DNA of 64,000 nucleotides from CBDAPE01 sp965198325 (GTDB lineage: Bacteria; Pseudomonadota; Alphaproteobacteria; UBA828; JAPUJA01), in contig CBDAPE010000017.1 of NCBI GenBank assembly GCA_965198325.1, forward strand, positions 310,001 through 374,000. Direction: 5' to 3'. Under the pieces are notes generated by a model, which saw only the letters and a program-made list of their open reading frames with translations, ran no database searches and was not told the origin of the DNA. This document shows, piece after piece, positions 17,844 through 27,140 of this stretch. The first letter of the stretch is position 1; each line of letters begins with the position of its first letter. Both the position numbers and the translations under genes were made by a program.

Positions 17844-19028
17844 CTAGCGGTTGGCCTTCTGTCCCTCCTGGATCGTCTCGACGACCATCTTCTGGAAGTG
17901 CTGGACCGCCCCTTCCCAATAGCTCGAGAAGCAGGGCCGCATGCCGATCTCGTCGCGCATCTTCGTATTGGCGTGGACGTATCTGACGTAGTCGTCGTCC
18001 TGCCGGCCGATGAGCTCCCACTCATCCTTGATGGCCCGCCGGGAATCCTCGTAAGCAGGATCGATCGCCGCCTCACCCGCGAAGTAGTAGTAGAAGACGA
18101 TCCGCGTGCGGTCCCATCCATCGGGCGTGAACAGCACGAAGAGGACGTGGTCCGGCGCAACGGTGACGATGCCCGTGGGAAAGAGGTTGGCGACGTAAGC
18201 GCGCCCGTTCGCGGCAACGCCGGGCTTGGAAAGAGTCGGCAGCGCCCGGTTATAGATCCGCTTGTCTTCCACGTCCTCTCGCATGATCACCTCGGAAACA
18301 ACCGCAGCATAGACGTGACCGTAATTTCTGACGTGGTCCTCGACCGATACGGTGTCGCGCCACAGTTGTGGATGCCCCCAACGCGCGTGGTAGTCCTCGA
18401 CAGCGCCTTCCATGGAAACCTTCCAGTTGCCGTCGTAGATGCATTCCCACACGCCGGCGTAGCGCAAGTTCGAGAGCTCGTAGTCGGCGAACAGGTCGTC
18501 GATGGGCCGGCGATATTCCTCGAAGGGCGGCGCGTTGCCGCCTATGTTGACGAAGATGAAATCATGCCAGAGCGCGACACGCGCGGCGACGAGGCCGTCG
18601 ATGCTTCGAGCCACGCCCGTCGCCCGGTCGACCCCCGGCCCGCCGATATCCGGCGTGGCGATGCGTTTTCCATCGAGGTCGTAAGTCCAACTGTGCCACG
18701 GGCACTTCAAGGCCTTTCGGCCGCGGCAGCGCGCAGGCAACACGCGCATCCCGCGGTGCCGGCAGACGTTGTGGAACACGTTGATCCGGCCTTCCTGGTT
18801 ACGCAGCAGGATGAGCGGCCAATCGCCCAGCATCACAGGCACGGCGTCGCCGGGGTCAGGAATCTCACCGCCGACCCCGACGGCGGCCCAGCCCCGCGGA
18901 AAGACGTAACGGTTCTCGAGTTCGTAGAACGCCGGGCCGTAGACTGCGCCCGGTAGTCCGTACGCTTCCCCGATCGGCCGATAGAGTGCCTCGAGCCTTT
19001 CGGCGTCGACGATGTCTTCGAGTCTCAT
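17844..19028 (-). CDS. Rieske ring-hydroxylating oxygenase alpha subunit 3
   Basis: A 394-residue protein with the start at 19028 (MRLEDIVDAERLEALYRPIG), preceded by GGAG on the minus strand. Rieske ligands are C89, H91 (NVCRHRG), C109 and H112 (KCPWHSW). The iron site is D212, H214 and H219 in EDYHARWGHPQ. It has the full-length catalytic domain. It is transcribed towards ridA. Just upstream, TTCCACGAT-GA-TTAAGGAC occurs twice in tandem (19028-19072), duplicating the ribosome-site region. It is more distant from Rieske 1 and 2 than they are from each other. Substrate is unknown. Confidence 0.92.
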   Translation of the reverse strand: MRLEDIVDAERLEALYRPIGEAYGLPGAVYGPAFYELENRYVFPRGWAAVGVGGEIPDPGDAVPVMLGDWPLILLRNQEGRINVFHNVCRHRGMRVLPARCRGRKALKCPWHSWTYDLDGKRIATPDIGGPGVDRATGVARSIDGLVAARVALWHDFIFVNIGGNAPPFEEYRRPIDDLFADYELSNLRYAGVWECIYDGNWKVSMEGAVEDYHARWGHPQLWRDTVSVEDHVRNYGHVYAAVVSEVIMREDVEDKRIYNRALPTLSKPGVAANGRAYVANLFPTGIVTVAPDHVLFVLFTPDGWDRTRIVFYYYFAGEAAIDPAYEDSRRAIKDEWELIGRQDDDYVRYVHANTKMRDEIGMRPCFSSYWEGAVQHFQKMVVETIQEGQKANR

Positions 19029-19211
19029 GTCCTTAACTCCATCGTGGAAACAGTCCTTAATTCTATCGTGGAAATTGCGTCGACCGGTGAACCATCTTCG
19101 CCCGCGCCTGACGATTCGGGTCTTACACGTTCTTGGGATCAATTCTCCGGCCTCTTCGATGACGTGTCCGCCATCCTTCGGCGCAATCAGCGCAGCTAGA
19201 GCGTTTTCCGA

Positions 19212-19817
19212 TCATTCGCAGTCATATCCAGCGGCGGCGAAGTAGTTTTGGCATTCTTTTGGTGTGAAGGTCTCGATACCGTGTGCGATGGCGTCGCAGA
19301 GATCGTCGAAGGTTCGGGCGGCGGTCTTTTTGAGGGAGGCCTTGAGCTTTGAAAAGGCCATCTCGATGGGATTGAAGTCTGGGGAATAGGGCGGCAGGAA
19401 GTGCAGGTCGGCACCGGTGGCTTCAATGGCGTGGCGCACGGCGAGGGGTTTGTGCGCGGGCAAATTATCCATGATGACGATGTCTCCGGGCGACAGCGTC
19501 GGTGCGAGGACCTGCTCCACATAGGCCAGGAAGGCGGCGCCGTGCATGGCGCCGTCGAGGATCATGGGCGCGGTTATCCCCTCCAGCCTGAGTGCGCCGA
19601 CGAAGGTCGTCGTCTTCCAATGCCCATGGGGTACCGGCGCCCGGCAGCGTTCGCCGCGAGGCGAGCGACCATAACGCCGGGCCATCTTGGTCGAGGCGCC
19701 GGTCGCGTCGATGAATACCAGTCGCTTCGGTTCCAGATCGGGCTGGGCCTCGAACCAGACCCGCCGCCGACGCAGAACATCAGCCCGCTGCTGTTCGCTG
19801 GCGTGCGCGGTTTTTTT
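19212..19817 (-). CDS. IS630 transposase OrfB (DDE half)
   Basis: Catalytic half of the transposase. After a -1 slip at A8 the frame reads KKTAHASEQQRADVLRRRRV and then VFIDATGASTKM with the first Asp, VIMDNLPAHK with the second, and SPDFNPIEMAFSKLK with the Glu. The independent ATG at 19685 lies after the first Asp, so a functional enzyme requires the frameshift product. It ends at 19212. Confidence 0.9.
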   Translation of the reverse strand, partial: KKTAHASEQQRADVLRRRRVWFEAQPDLEPKRLVFIDATGASTKMARRYGRSPRGERCRAPVPHGHWKTTTFVGALRLEGITAPMILDGAMHGAAFLAYVEQVLAPTLSPGDIVIMDNLPAHKPLAVRHAIEATGADLHFLPPYSPDFNPIEMAFSKLKASLKKTAARTFDDLCDAIAHGIETFTPKECQNYFAAAGYDCE

Positions 19818-20160
19818 TGAATGTCATGCCGCGCCGGTCAAGCAGACGCCAGACGGTGCTTTGGGCGACCTTCAGCCCATGCGCCTGATCCAGATGCCCG
19901 GCGATCTCGACCAGGGTGATGTCCGGCGTTTCCTTAATCAGAGCCAGGATTTCCTCGGCATGGGCTTCAATCCGGTGCGAGCGATAATCCCCGCCCTGCC
20001 GACGGGGCCGAACATGGCCCGTCTGTCGCCACTGATCGACCCACTTGATAGCCGTCGATGCGGCGACCCCGAACCGTTCCGCCGCAGAACGACGCGACAT
20101 CCCGCATTCAACCGCTGATATCAGCCGTTCCCGCAAATCAATCGAAAGAGGTTTCGTCAT
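19780..20160 (-). CDS. IS630 transposase OrfA (DNA-binding half)
   Basis: A 126-residue ORF with two HTH motifs: LSIDLRERLISAVECGMSRR through AASTAIKWVDQW, and LVEIAGHLDQAHGLKVAQST through VWRLLDRRGMTFKK. The run of eight A residues on the coding strand (19811-19818) falls at FKKN and is a classic slippery site for making OrfAB. The start at 20160 gives the usual MTKPLSIDLRERL. Confidence 0.9.
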   Translation of the reverse strand: MTKPLSIDLRERLISAVECGMSRRSAAERFGVAASTAIKWVDQWRQTGHVRPRRQGGDYRSHRIEAHAEEILALIKETPDITLVEIAGHLDQAHGLKVAQSTVWRLLDRRGMTFKKNRARQRTAAG

Positions 20161-20254
20161 GCAGGCTGGCCTCCTTCACCAGCCCACATCTTGAATCACA
20201 ATCCCCAACCCATGGGAATCCCCTAAGATTCAATCAGGTCAGAAAACGCTCTAG

Positions 20255-20312
20255 TCGCTGGGACGCCCTAAATACCGGGGTTTCTGCGCCGGATGGGTTT
20301 AATAGAAGGGAC
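20255..20312. repeat. Right end of a GTCCCTCCTAT-family element
   Basis: 58 bp match the right terminal 58 bp of the element at 43103-43349 (GGACGCCC-AAATACC-GGGTTTC-GCGCCGGATGG, ending AGGGAC). The rest is gone; IS630 abuts its inner side. The 128 bp from 20313 to 20440 hold no gene. Confidence 0.75.
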
Positions 20313-20631
20313 AGCCGAACGGCAACGGAAACAACGTATTCGCCGAAACCAACTTGCGGACGCTCAGAGACGCTGCGGACGATAATAATAAAAGCACCCA
20401 CGGCGATTGTTGCGGGCTAGGCGGCCGGGCATCGGCCGGGTGTCAACGGCGGAGCAAAAAGCGACCGCCGTGGCGGAGTAAAAAGGGACCACCTGGCGGC
20501 TGCGGGCTTGTCCCCGTAGTCCATGGGCGGGCCCCGCGCGCAACGCGACGTGCCCTCAACAGGCTGACGCGGCGGTGCGCGCGGGGGGGACCTGTGGGCC
20601 CACGGGGTCAAGCGAGGGCTGGGTGGTCGGT

Positions 20632-21393
20632 TCAGTTCGCCGTCGGGGTTTGACGCCTGCGGCTCTGGTTGAGCCGATAGCTGTCGCCGTTCATCTCGAG
20701 GATGTTGACGTGATGGGTGAGGCGGTCGAGCAGCGCGCCGGTCAGGCGTTCGGAGCCGAACACCTCGGTCCATTCGTCGAACGGCAGGTTGGTGGTGACC
20801 AGGGTCGCGCCGCGCTCGTAGCGTTGGCTGAACACCTCGAACAGGAGTTCGGCTCCGGTCTTGGACAGCGGCACGAAGCCGAGCTCGTCGATGATCAGAA
20901 GCTTGTAGGTGGCGAGCTTCTTCTGGAACCTCAGCAGCTGCTTGTCATCGCGGGCCTCGATGAGCTCGTGGACCAGCGCGGCGGTGATGAAGCCGACCGA
21001 GAGGCCCTTCTGGCAGGCCGCCAAGCCGAGACCGAGGGCGATGTGGGTCTTGCCGGTGCCGCTGTTGCCGAGCGCGATGAGGTTCTCGCGGCGCTCGATG
21101 TACGCGCAGCGGGCGAGCTCCAGGACCAACGTCTTGTTGAGCGAGGGGATGACCTTGAAATCGAAGCTATCGAGGCTCTTGATCACGGGGAAGCGCGCCG
21201 CCTTGATCCGCCGCTCGACCATGCGGCGCTCGCGGTCGATCAGCTCGAGCTCGGCCAGACGCAGAAGATAGCGAACGTGGTCGACGCCTTCAGAGGCGCA
21301 CTGCCGGGCGATCTTGTCGTACTCCCTCAGGACCGTCGGCAGCTTCAGCCTCTTGAGGTGGTGGACGAGCAGCAGCCGTGGTGTGTCGGTCAT
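20632..21393 (-). CDS. istB: IS21 helper ATPase IstB
   Basis: A 253-residue AAA+ ATPase that regulates target selection by IstA. Walker A is GNSGTGKTHIALGLG and Walker B is LLIIDELGFVPL; the C-terminal RYERGATLVTTNLPFDEW sensor segment is typical. The start at 21393 overlaps the istA stop (ATGA), the usual IS21 coupling. The frame is intact. Confidence 0.92.
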   Translation of the reverse strand: MTDTPRLLLVHHLKRLKLPTVLREYDKIARQCASEGVDHVRYLLRLAELELIDRERRMVERRIKAARFPVIKSLDSFDFKVIPSLNKTLVLELARCAYIERRENLIALGNSGTGKTHIALGLGLAACQKGLSVGFITAALVHELIEARDDKQLLRFQKKLATYKLLIIDELGFVPLSKTGAELLFEVFSQRYERGATLVTTNLPFDEWTEVFGSERLTGALLDRLTHHVNILEMNGDSYRLNQSRRRQTPTAN

Positions 21394-22073
21394 GCGCCGA
21401 GCCCCGACAGCAGGCTCATGTACGACTTGGCAGACGTCGTCGCGACCCGGGCGCGCGGCAGGTACGGATAGACCTCGAGGTTGAGCCGGGGCGGCCGCCG
21501 CTCGATGCGGCACAGTACCAGGTGCTTCACCGCATCGAAGCCGATGGCGCCGAGCCTGAGCGCGTCGCCGACCGCTGCCGTCAGCTCCTCGAGCCGGAAG
21601 CTCTCCAGCAGACGGAGCATCTGGACGTACTCGCGCTTGCCTGCCTTGCCCATGCGAGCTTCGAGGAGGCGTCGCAGGGTGATGAAGCTATCGGGCAGGT
21701 CCCAGCCCGCCAACGGCGCGGCCTGGTCGAGGGCGCCGATCTTCTGCTCGGTCAAGGGCAGGTAATGCAGCGGGTCGAAGATCAGGTCCGCGCTGTCATA
21801 GGACCGGCGGTGCCGGGCGATCACTTCGGCGCCGCAAGAGATCATCACCTCGTCGACATAGCCGCGGATCAGCACCTCGCGGTGCCCGTATGCTACGGGC
21901 ACCGAGTAGTCGTGGCCGCGGTAACGCACCAGCGACAGTGAGCTCGCCCTTCCGGGACGCTTGTCGCAGGCATCATAGGGAGCAGGCGGCAATGGCAAGA
22001 GAACTTGACGGTCCCGTTCGAGGCGCTCGCTGATGGTTTCCTTGTGACCCCGCAGCCGTGCGGCCCGGCGCCG
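21390..22073 (-). pseudogene. istA: IS21 transposase IstA, C-terminal part
   Basis: C-terminal third of IstA: RAARLRGHKETISERLERDR then the beta-barrel region LVRYRGHDYSVPVAYGHREV and the helical tail, stopping at 21390. It is cut from its N-terminal two thirds by the IS256. Removing the insertion and one target copy restores a continuous frame. Confidence 0.9.
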
Positions 22074-23414
22074 GGGTGTGTCCGATTGTCTGTGTAAGTG
22101 ACGCCGTGGGCGACATTGTTTCCGGCCTCAGCGCGCTGAGGCCGGAAAGCGATCCTCGAACAGGATCGCAAACTGCCCCATTGCGGCGGTCCATTCAATA
22201 GGCCGTTTCCAGCCGACACCGGCATTGCGGATCGCCAGGAACAACAGCTTGACCGCCGCCTCGTCGTTGGGGAAGCTACCGCGTGTCTTGATGATCTTGC
22301 GCAAAGATCGGTGCAGGCTCTCCAGCGCGTTGGTGGTGTAGATCATCTTGCGGATCGCCGGCGGGAACGCGAACATCGGCACCACCTGCTCCCAGGCGCG
22401 GCGCCAGCTGGGCGCGATCGCCGGATAGCGCTCGCCCCATTTGGCCTCGAACTCGTCGAGCTTGGCCGCCGCGGTCTCGGCGGTTTCGGCGCGGTAGATC
22501 GCCTTGATATCGGGCATGATCCTCTTTCGGTCCTTCCACGACACGAACGCCAGCGAACTGCGGATCAGATGCACGATGCAGGTCTGCACCGTGGTCTCGG
22601 GGAACACCGTTGTTATCGCCTCGGGGAAGCCCTTGAGGCCGTCGACCACGGCGATCAGGATGTCAGCGACGCCGCGGGTCTTGAGGTCGTTCATCACCTT
22701 GAGCCAGAACTTGGCGCCTTCGGTCTGCTCGATCCACAGCCCGAGAACCTCCTTCTCGCCTTCAGCGGTGAGGGCCAGTGCAACGTAGACTGCTTTGTTG
22801 CGCACCAGGCCTTCGTCGCGGATCTTGACCCGCAGCGCGTCAAAGAACACCACCGGATAGACCGCATCGAGCGGTCGGTTCTGCCATTCGCGGACCTCCT
22901 CGAGTACCGCGTCGGTGACCCGGCTGATCAGGTCCGGCGAAACCGCGACCCCGTAAAGCTCCTGCAGATGGCCACGTATCTCGCGCACCGTCATGCCGCG
23001 GGCATACAGCGACACGATGCGATCGTCGAAGCCCTCGAGACGGCGTTCGCCCTTGGGCACGATCAGCGGGTCGAACGTGCCGGTGCGGTCGCGCGGCACG
23101 GCGATATCGATCTCGCCATCCTCGCTCAGCACCGTCTTGTCCGAGTAGCCGTTGCGGCTGTTACCCGTGCCGCGACCGGCCGGGTCACCCTTCTCGTAGC
23201 CCAGGTGATCGCTCAGCTCGGCGTCAAGCGCCCGCTCCAAGAGCACCGCCTTGAGCTGCTTGAACAGCCCGTCTTCGCCCAGCAGGTCATCCGGCTTCTC
23301 GTAATCGGCCAGAAGTTCGTCCAGAAGTTCAGGTCTGATAGTCCTCATCGTAGGTCCTCCCATACTAAATATTGGACCCACGGCACTCATTTACACAAGA
23401 TATCTGACACTCTC
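22074..23414 (-). mobile_element. IS256-family element, copy 1 (1341 bp)
   Basis: Terminal repeats GGGTGTGTCCGAT at 22074 and GAGAGTGTCAGAT (minus strand) at 23414. It is flanked by the 8-bp direct repeat CGGCGCCG (22066-22073, 23415-23422), itself a palindrome. Same length and near-identical sequence as copy 2 at 57585-58925, so recent transposition is likely. Confidence 0.95.
22128..23348 (-). CDS. IS256-family transposase, copy 1
   Basis: A 406-residue mutator-type DDE transposase. Start at 23348 (MRTIRPELLDELLADYEKPD) with GGGAGG upstream; a longer in-frame start lacks a ribosome site. Motifs: PVVFFDALRVKIRD (first Asp), LIAVVDGLKGFPEAI (second Asp), YTTNALESLHRSLRKIIKTR (Glu). It differs from copy 2 at only a couple of residues (TVREIRG against TVHEIRG, TDAVLEE against TDVVLEE). 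Confidence 0.95.
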   Translation of the reverse strand: MRTIRPELLDELLADYEKPDDLLGEDGLFKQLKAVLLERALDAELSDHLGYEKGDPAGRGTGNSRNGYSDKTVLSEDGEIDIAVPRDRTGTFDPLIVPKGERRLEGFDDRIVSLYARGMTVREIRGHLQELYGVAVSPDLISRVTDAVLEEVREWQNRPLDAVYPVVFFDALRVKIRDEGLVRNKAVYVALALTAEGEKEVLGLWIEQTEGAKFWLKVMNDLKTRGVADILIAVVDGLKGFPEAITTVFPETTVQTCIVHLIRSSLAFVSWKDRKRIMPDIKAIYRAETAETAAAKLDEFEAKWGERYPAIAPSWRRAWEQVVPMFAFPPAIRKMIYTTNALESLHRSLRKIIKTRGSFPNDEAAVKLLFLAIRNAGVGWKRPIEWTAAMGQFAILFEDRFPASAR

Positions 23415-24238
23415 CGGCGCCGGCAACACCGTTCGGCGAGAGCACCGTTGAGAGCCTCGAAGCTCTCGGCCCGCGGGATCGGGACCAGGAAGTCCCGCCG
23501 GATGAAGCCAACCAGTCCCTCGACTTTGCCCTTGTCATTCCCCTTGCCCGGTCGGCCGAACCTGTCCTCGAACAGATAGTGGGATTGCAACTCCGTGAAG
23601 ACGCGCGTTCGCGGCCGCTTGCCATCTCCCAGGACCCGGGCAACAGCCAGCTTGGTGTTGTCGTACAGGATGGATGTGGGAACGCCGCCGAAGAAGGTGA
23701 ATGCCGCATTGTGACCATCGCAAAAGGCCTCGGTCGTCTCCGCCGGATAGGCTTTCACAAAACAACCATCGCTGTGGGGAAGGTCGAAGGCAAGGAAGTG
23801 GACCTTGCGCGACACGCCGCCGATCACCGCCATCGCCTCACCGAAGTCCGCCTGGGCGTGACCGGGGGAATGGACGAGCGGCACAAACACCTCACGTGAC
23901 CGAAGCCGCCGCTCGCGAACGGAGTCCTTCACGATGGTGTACCCGCCCGTAAAGCCGTACTCGTCCCGGAGACGGTCGAAGATGCGCTTTGCAGTGTGCC
24001 GTTGTTTGCGGTGACTGGTCCGATCATCCTCCAGGATCCGATCGATGATCCCCGTGAACGGATCCAGCTTCGGTCGCCGGGGCGGCGTGCTTCGGCGATA
24101 TCCTGGCGGCACCGAGAACGACAGCATCTTGCGGACCGTCTTGCGGTCCACACCAAACACCCGCGACGCCTCGTGGACGCTCATCCTATCGACACGGCAC
24201 GCCCGCCGAACCCGTGCGTACAAATCCACTCGATACAT
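23415..24238 (-). pseudogene. istA: IS21 transposase IstA, N-terminal part
   Basis: N-terminal 275 residues of IstA: HTH (MSVHEASRVFGVDRKTVRKM), second HTH (KQRHTAKRIFDRLRDEYGF), first catalytic Asp in HAQADFGEAM, and DNTKLAVARVLG. Translation ends ERCCRRR before running into IS256. The third catalytic residue region (GKGNDKGKVEG) is on this side. The broken product is probably inactive. Confidence 0.9.
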
Positions 24239-24438
24239 CCCCCCGCCTTCCAGTCAGAGTAACTCTGACCGAAGGCTATAGACGGTCCCTTTTTGGTCCG
24301 CCACAGCCGGATCAACCGGCCGCTTCAGTGGGGGATTATTGCGCCGCCGTTCTCAGACTTGTTCAATCGATGACATGGTTACCTCCACAGAGTTATGTTG
24401 CGACACCACTCTGAAAAGTGGATCACAATCCACCCCAT

Positions 24439-24534
24439 GGAATCTTCAACCAGGACCGCCAACTCAACCGCCGCGACATCTTCAAGCAGAACCGCTCGGC
24501 CGCCCTGGCCGAGTGGCGTCAGTTGGCTGCCTGA
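24439..24534 (+). repeat. IS6 transposase C-terminal remnant
   Basis: Reads FNQDRQLNRRDIFKQNRSAA then LAEWRQLAA and a stop, identical in kind to the end of the intact IS6 ORF. It has neither terminal repeat. The 80 bp before it and the 170 bp after it hold nothing I can name. Confidence 0.82.
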
Positions 24535-24708
24535 GCGTATGTCGTTTGGCGCTTTGAAGATCGCTTTGCATTAGGCTGACAGCACCTCTTCACAGTGTAA
24601 TCTCCTTGGCGGTCGCATCCGCCAGCCGGTGTATCAATCACACCCGGAGGTTACGTCGCTTCAGAAGTTTCACCACCTGCGAGACACAACACTCGCCATC
24701 CGGTGGCA

Positions 24709-25560
24709 TCAGTTTCTCTGAGACCAGGGGCCGCGCCGGAGCCGTCGTCCCCACGGACCGACATTCTCGTCTTGTGCATCCTCTCGCGGTCTCTGCTGAG
24801 CGAAGTCACCCCAACGGGTGTCGTCGTTTGAGTCGAGCGGCGGCCAGGTGGAGCGGCGGTTCCACGGACCGATCGGAATATTGTCGAAGAGGGGCACACC
24901 GCGCTTTCGCATCGGGATGACCAGGAGGGCGCCAGCGACGAAGCCGCCGATATGGGCGTACCAGGCGACACCGCCGCCAACCCCGTCGGAGGCCACGGCG
25001 TTGAGCATCTGATAGCCGATCCAGGCCCCGAGCACACCCCACGCTGGAAAGCGGATCGGCATGAAGAAGATCAGAATCCAGACCCCGCGTTTCGGATGCA
25101 GCATCAGATAGGCGCCGAGCACGCCGGAAATAGCTCCGCTCGCTCCGATGGCTGGGATTTGGGAGGTCGGATCGAGCGCGGCATGCGCGAGGCCGGCGAT
25201 CACGCCGCAGAGGAGATAGAAGAACGCGAATCGCCAATGCCCCATGGCGTCTTCGACATTGTCGCCGAAGATCCAGAGGTAGAGCATGTTGCCGAGCAGA
25301 TGCATGAAGCCGCCATGCAAGAACATCGACGTGAAAAGTGTCAGCCAGGGCGGCACGGTGATGAGGTCCGGTTCCCGATGCATTTCGCCGAGGATGGTCA
25401 CCGGGATCATGCCAAGACGGAACATCAGCTCGTTGTCGAATTCGTTCCCGCCAAGCAGCTGGATCAGCCAAACCAATACGCAAGCAGCAAGCACCGCCAC
25501 CGTCACGTACTGGAAGCCGATCCGGTGGGTCGGGTTATCGTCTTTGAGCGGAAAGAACAT
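24709..25560 (-). CDS. Rhomboid family intramembrane serine protease
   Basis: A 283-residue inner-membrane protease that cuts transmembrane substrates. It has six or so hydrophobic segments. The catalytic Ser is S141 in IGASGAISG, the His is H203 in WYAHIGGFVAG, and the oxyanion region HGGFMHLLGNM gives H82, H87 and N91. The L1 loop and HGGxxHxxxN motif make this a typical bacterial rhomboid. The C-terminal 60 residues are hydrophilic (PPLDSNDDTRW) and cytoplasmic. It stands alone between IS debris, with intact codons, so it is likely a retained chromosomal gene. Confidence 0.92.
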   Translation of the reverse strand: MFFPLKDDNPTHRIGFQYVTVAVLAACVLVWLIQLLGGNEFDNELMFRLGMIPVTILGEMHREPDLITVPPWLTLFTSMFLHGGFMHLLGNMLYLWIFGDNVEDAMGHWRFAFFYLLCGVIAGLAHAALDPTSQIPAIGASGAISGVLGAYLMLHPKRGVWILIFFMPIRFPAWGVLGAWIGYQMLNAVASDGVGGGVAWYAHIGGFVAGALLVIPMRKRGVPLFDNIPIGPWNRRSTWPPLDSNDDTRWGDFAQQRPREDAQDENVGPWGRRLRRGPWSQRN

Positions 25561-25636
25561 GGTTCAGCCTTTTTGGCGCGCCATCACCTTGTTGCATGGA
25601 TCATCCCGAATGTCATATGACTGGTTTCTTCCGCCT

Positions 25637-25886
25637 GTCCCTTCTAGGTAATTCTATCCGGCGCAGAAATCCTGGTATTTTGGTCACCCCAGCGACTGGC
25701 TTGACTGGCTGCACCCGAAGGACGTCCAGTTGATGACGAGGCGCGATAATCTTGAGTTGCCGCATGGCGTGACTCCGAAAGTCTGAGATAACGCCGTGAA
25801 GTAGGATCGTGCGCATGCCACCAACGCTATTGGGCATCACCCGGAAAGGCTCGGATTCTGCGCCGGACGGCATTTATAGGAGGGAC
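25637..25886 (-). mobile_element. Inverted-repeat element (GTCCCTCCTAT family), 250-bp copy
   Basis: Outer ends GTCCCTTCTAGGTAATTC at 25637 and, on the minus strand, GTCCCTCCTATAAATGCCGT at 25886. The minus strand encodes the first 60 or so residues of an integrase-type transposase (RTILLHGVISDFRSHAMRQL, IIAPRHQLDVLR), then jumps to the terminus. It cuts an IS6 remnant at its right. Confidence 0.8.
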
Positions 25887-25889
25887 AGC

Positions 25890-26179
25890 CACCGCCAGTT
25901 CGACCAGTTGCGCCGGGCTAACCGCCGCCGCCTGATCTCGCCGGCGAACAGCGGGCCAAAGCGGTTCCACCAGAACCTCACCGTCTCGTGGCAGACATCG
26001 ATGCCGCGCTCGACCAGCAGATCTTCGACCTGTCTCAGCGACAACGGGTAGCGGACATACATCATCACCGCGAGCCGGATGACCTCTGGCGAACTGTTGA
26101 AATAGCGGAAGGGGTTTCGCATCTGATAAAACTATGGATGCCCCACCTGCACATCAATCCATTTTTGTCTGACAACACC
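25890..26179 (-). mobile_element. IS6 remnant: left end and first 80 transposase codons
   Basis: The minus-strand terminal repeat GGTGTTGTCAGAC starts at 26179. The transposase starts at 26122 (MRNPFRYFNSSPEVIRLAVM) and is lost after NWSNWRW at the small element. Subtype as at 11037-11843. Confidence 0.85.
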
Positions 26180-26648
26180 GGATGAAGGCCTCGCGCGTCG
26201 ACTGCCGCCGGGAACGGACATAATTCTTCATGATCGTGGTGCTGCCGGTAAACCCGTGCTCGTCCCGCAGACGCTCGAAGATCCGATACGCCGTGTGACG
26301 CTGCTTGCGCGGCACGTCCGTGTCCGCCTCCAGGATCGCGTCGACGATGCCGGTAAACCCGTCCAGCTTCGGCCGCCGTACCGGCTTCCTCCACCGATAG
26401 CCCGGCGTCGCCGGATAGCTCAGCATCTTCTTCACCGTCCGGCGGTCGATGCCGAACCGCCGCCCCACTTCGTGGTCGCTCAACCCCTCATCGACAACCG
26501 CCAGCCGTACCGCCGTATAGAGCTCCACGCCGTACATCTCCCGCCCCTCGCCAAAACAGACAAGGGGTCATAGGTGGCGCATTTTTGCGCCGCCGCAACC
26601 GGATCATCCGGGCGCCTCGCGTGGGACATCTTTGCTCCGCCGTTAACA
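26180..26648 (-). mobile_element. istA: Second IS21 type: left end and istA N-terminus
   Basis: Terminal TGTTAACGGCGGAGCAAAGA (minus strand) at 26648. The IstA N-terminus starts at 26537: MYGVELYTAVRLAVVDEGLS, HTH FGIDRRTVKKMLSY, KQRHTAYRIFERLRDEHGF. It is cut after RQSTREAFI by the IS6 end at 26179. It is clearly diverged from the IS21 at 20441. Confidence 0.85.
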
Positions 26649-26947
26649 TTCCGGAAGGCGACAAGTGGATTCGCATGGAAGCGCAGACGCCGCGCTTCGA
26701 AGCCGGTCACGTGTTGTTGCCGAAGGAAGCACCGTGGCTCGCCGGCTTCCCGGACGAGCTTCTCGCCTTCCCGCGTGGACGGCACGACGATCAGGTCGAC
26801 AGCGTCTCCCAGTTCCTCAAGTGGGCGTGGGCCGACTCACGGCGATCGAGGAGGGTCGGAGGCGGCGGCTTCGTTGTAACACATGAAGGCGAAATCGTTG
26901 ATCGGTCGGTCCTGGACCTTTGTGCCGGAACGGAGGGATACACTTAA
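26649..26947 (+). pseudogene. Phage terminase large subunit, C-terminal fragment
   Basis: From the IS21 end onward the plus strand reads IPEGDKWIRMEAQTPRFEAG, then FPDELLAFPRGRHDDQVDSV and SQFLKWAW. The GRHDDQVDS motif is the nuclease-domain end of large terminases, with metal-binding aspartates. About 95 residues remain, ending at 26947. It is a prophage scrap; no other structural phage gene is adjacent, although the recombinase triad lies 1.3 kb downstream. Confidence 0.75.
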
Positions 26948-26993
26948 CGCGCCTCGTCCCGACTTCAGCCCTGTCGAAACGGCCGCTTCATTT

Positions 26994-27128
26994 GTCGTCT
27001 TTGGACTGGACTTGCTACGCCAGGATGATGTCGAGTTTGCCAGGGGGATCGGATGGTGCGGATATTCAAAGGGTCTTGCCTGGCCAAGCGGATTTTGGCG
27101 GTGGTATCGCAGCGGGGTTTGGTACTAG
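26994..27128 (-). repeat. 154-bp repeat, copy 1, split by IS5
   Basis: Together with 27977-27995 this matches 55287-55440 almost base for base. The IS5 at 27129-27972 sits in its CTAG with a 4-bp duplication. The repeat appears to be the 3'-terminal region of an insertion element: on the minus strand it follows the stop codon of a transposase-like C-terminus (27973-28074). Confidence 0.8.
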
Positions 27129-27140
27129 GGTCCGGACTCA

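Larger units (their letters stand above)
19199..20251 (-). mobile_element. IS630-family element, complete
   Basis: Terminal repeats GAGCGTTTTCC at 19199 and GAGCGTTTTCTGACC (minus strand) ending at 20251 are flanked on both sides by TA (19197-19198, 20252-20253), the IS630/Tc1 target duplication. It holds OrfA and OrfB separated by a slippery A8. It inserted next to a GTCCCTCCTAT-type element end. Confidence 0.92.
20441..24355 (-). mobile_element. IS21-family element split by an IS256
   Basis: Ends TGTCAACGGCGG at 20441 and, on the minus strand, TGAGAACGGCGG at 24355, with tandem GGAGYAAAAAGGGACC-type repeats inside each end as usual for IS21. It encodes istB and istA on the minus strand. 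A 1341-bp IS256 sits inside istA with an 8-bp target duplication. It is the parent type of the IS21 scars at 3291, 10451 and 33585. Confidence 0.9.
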
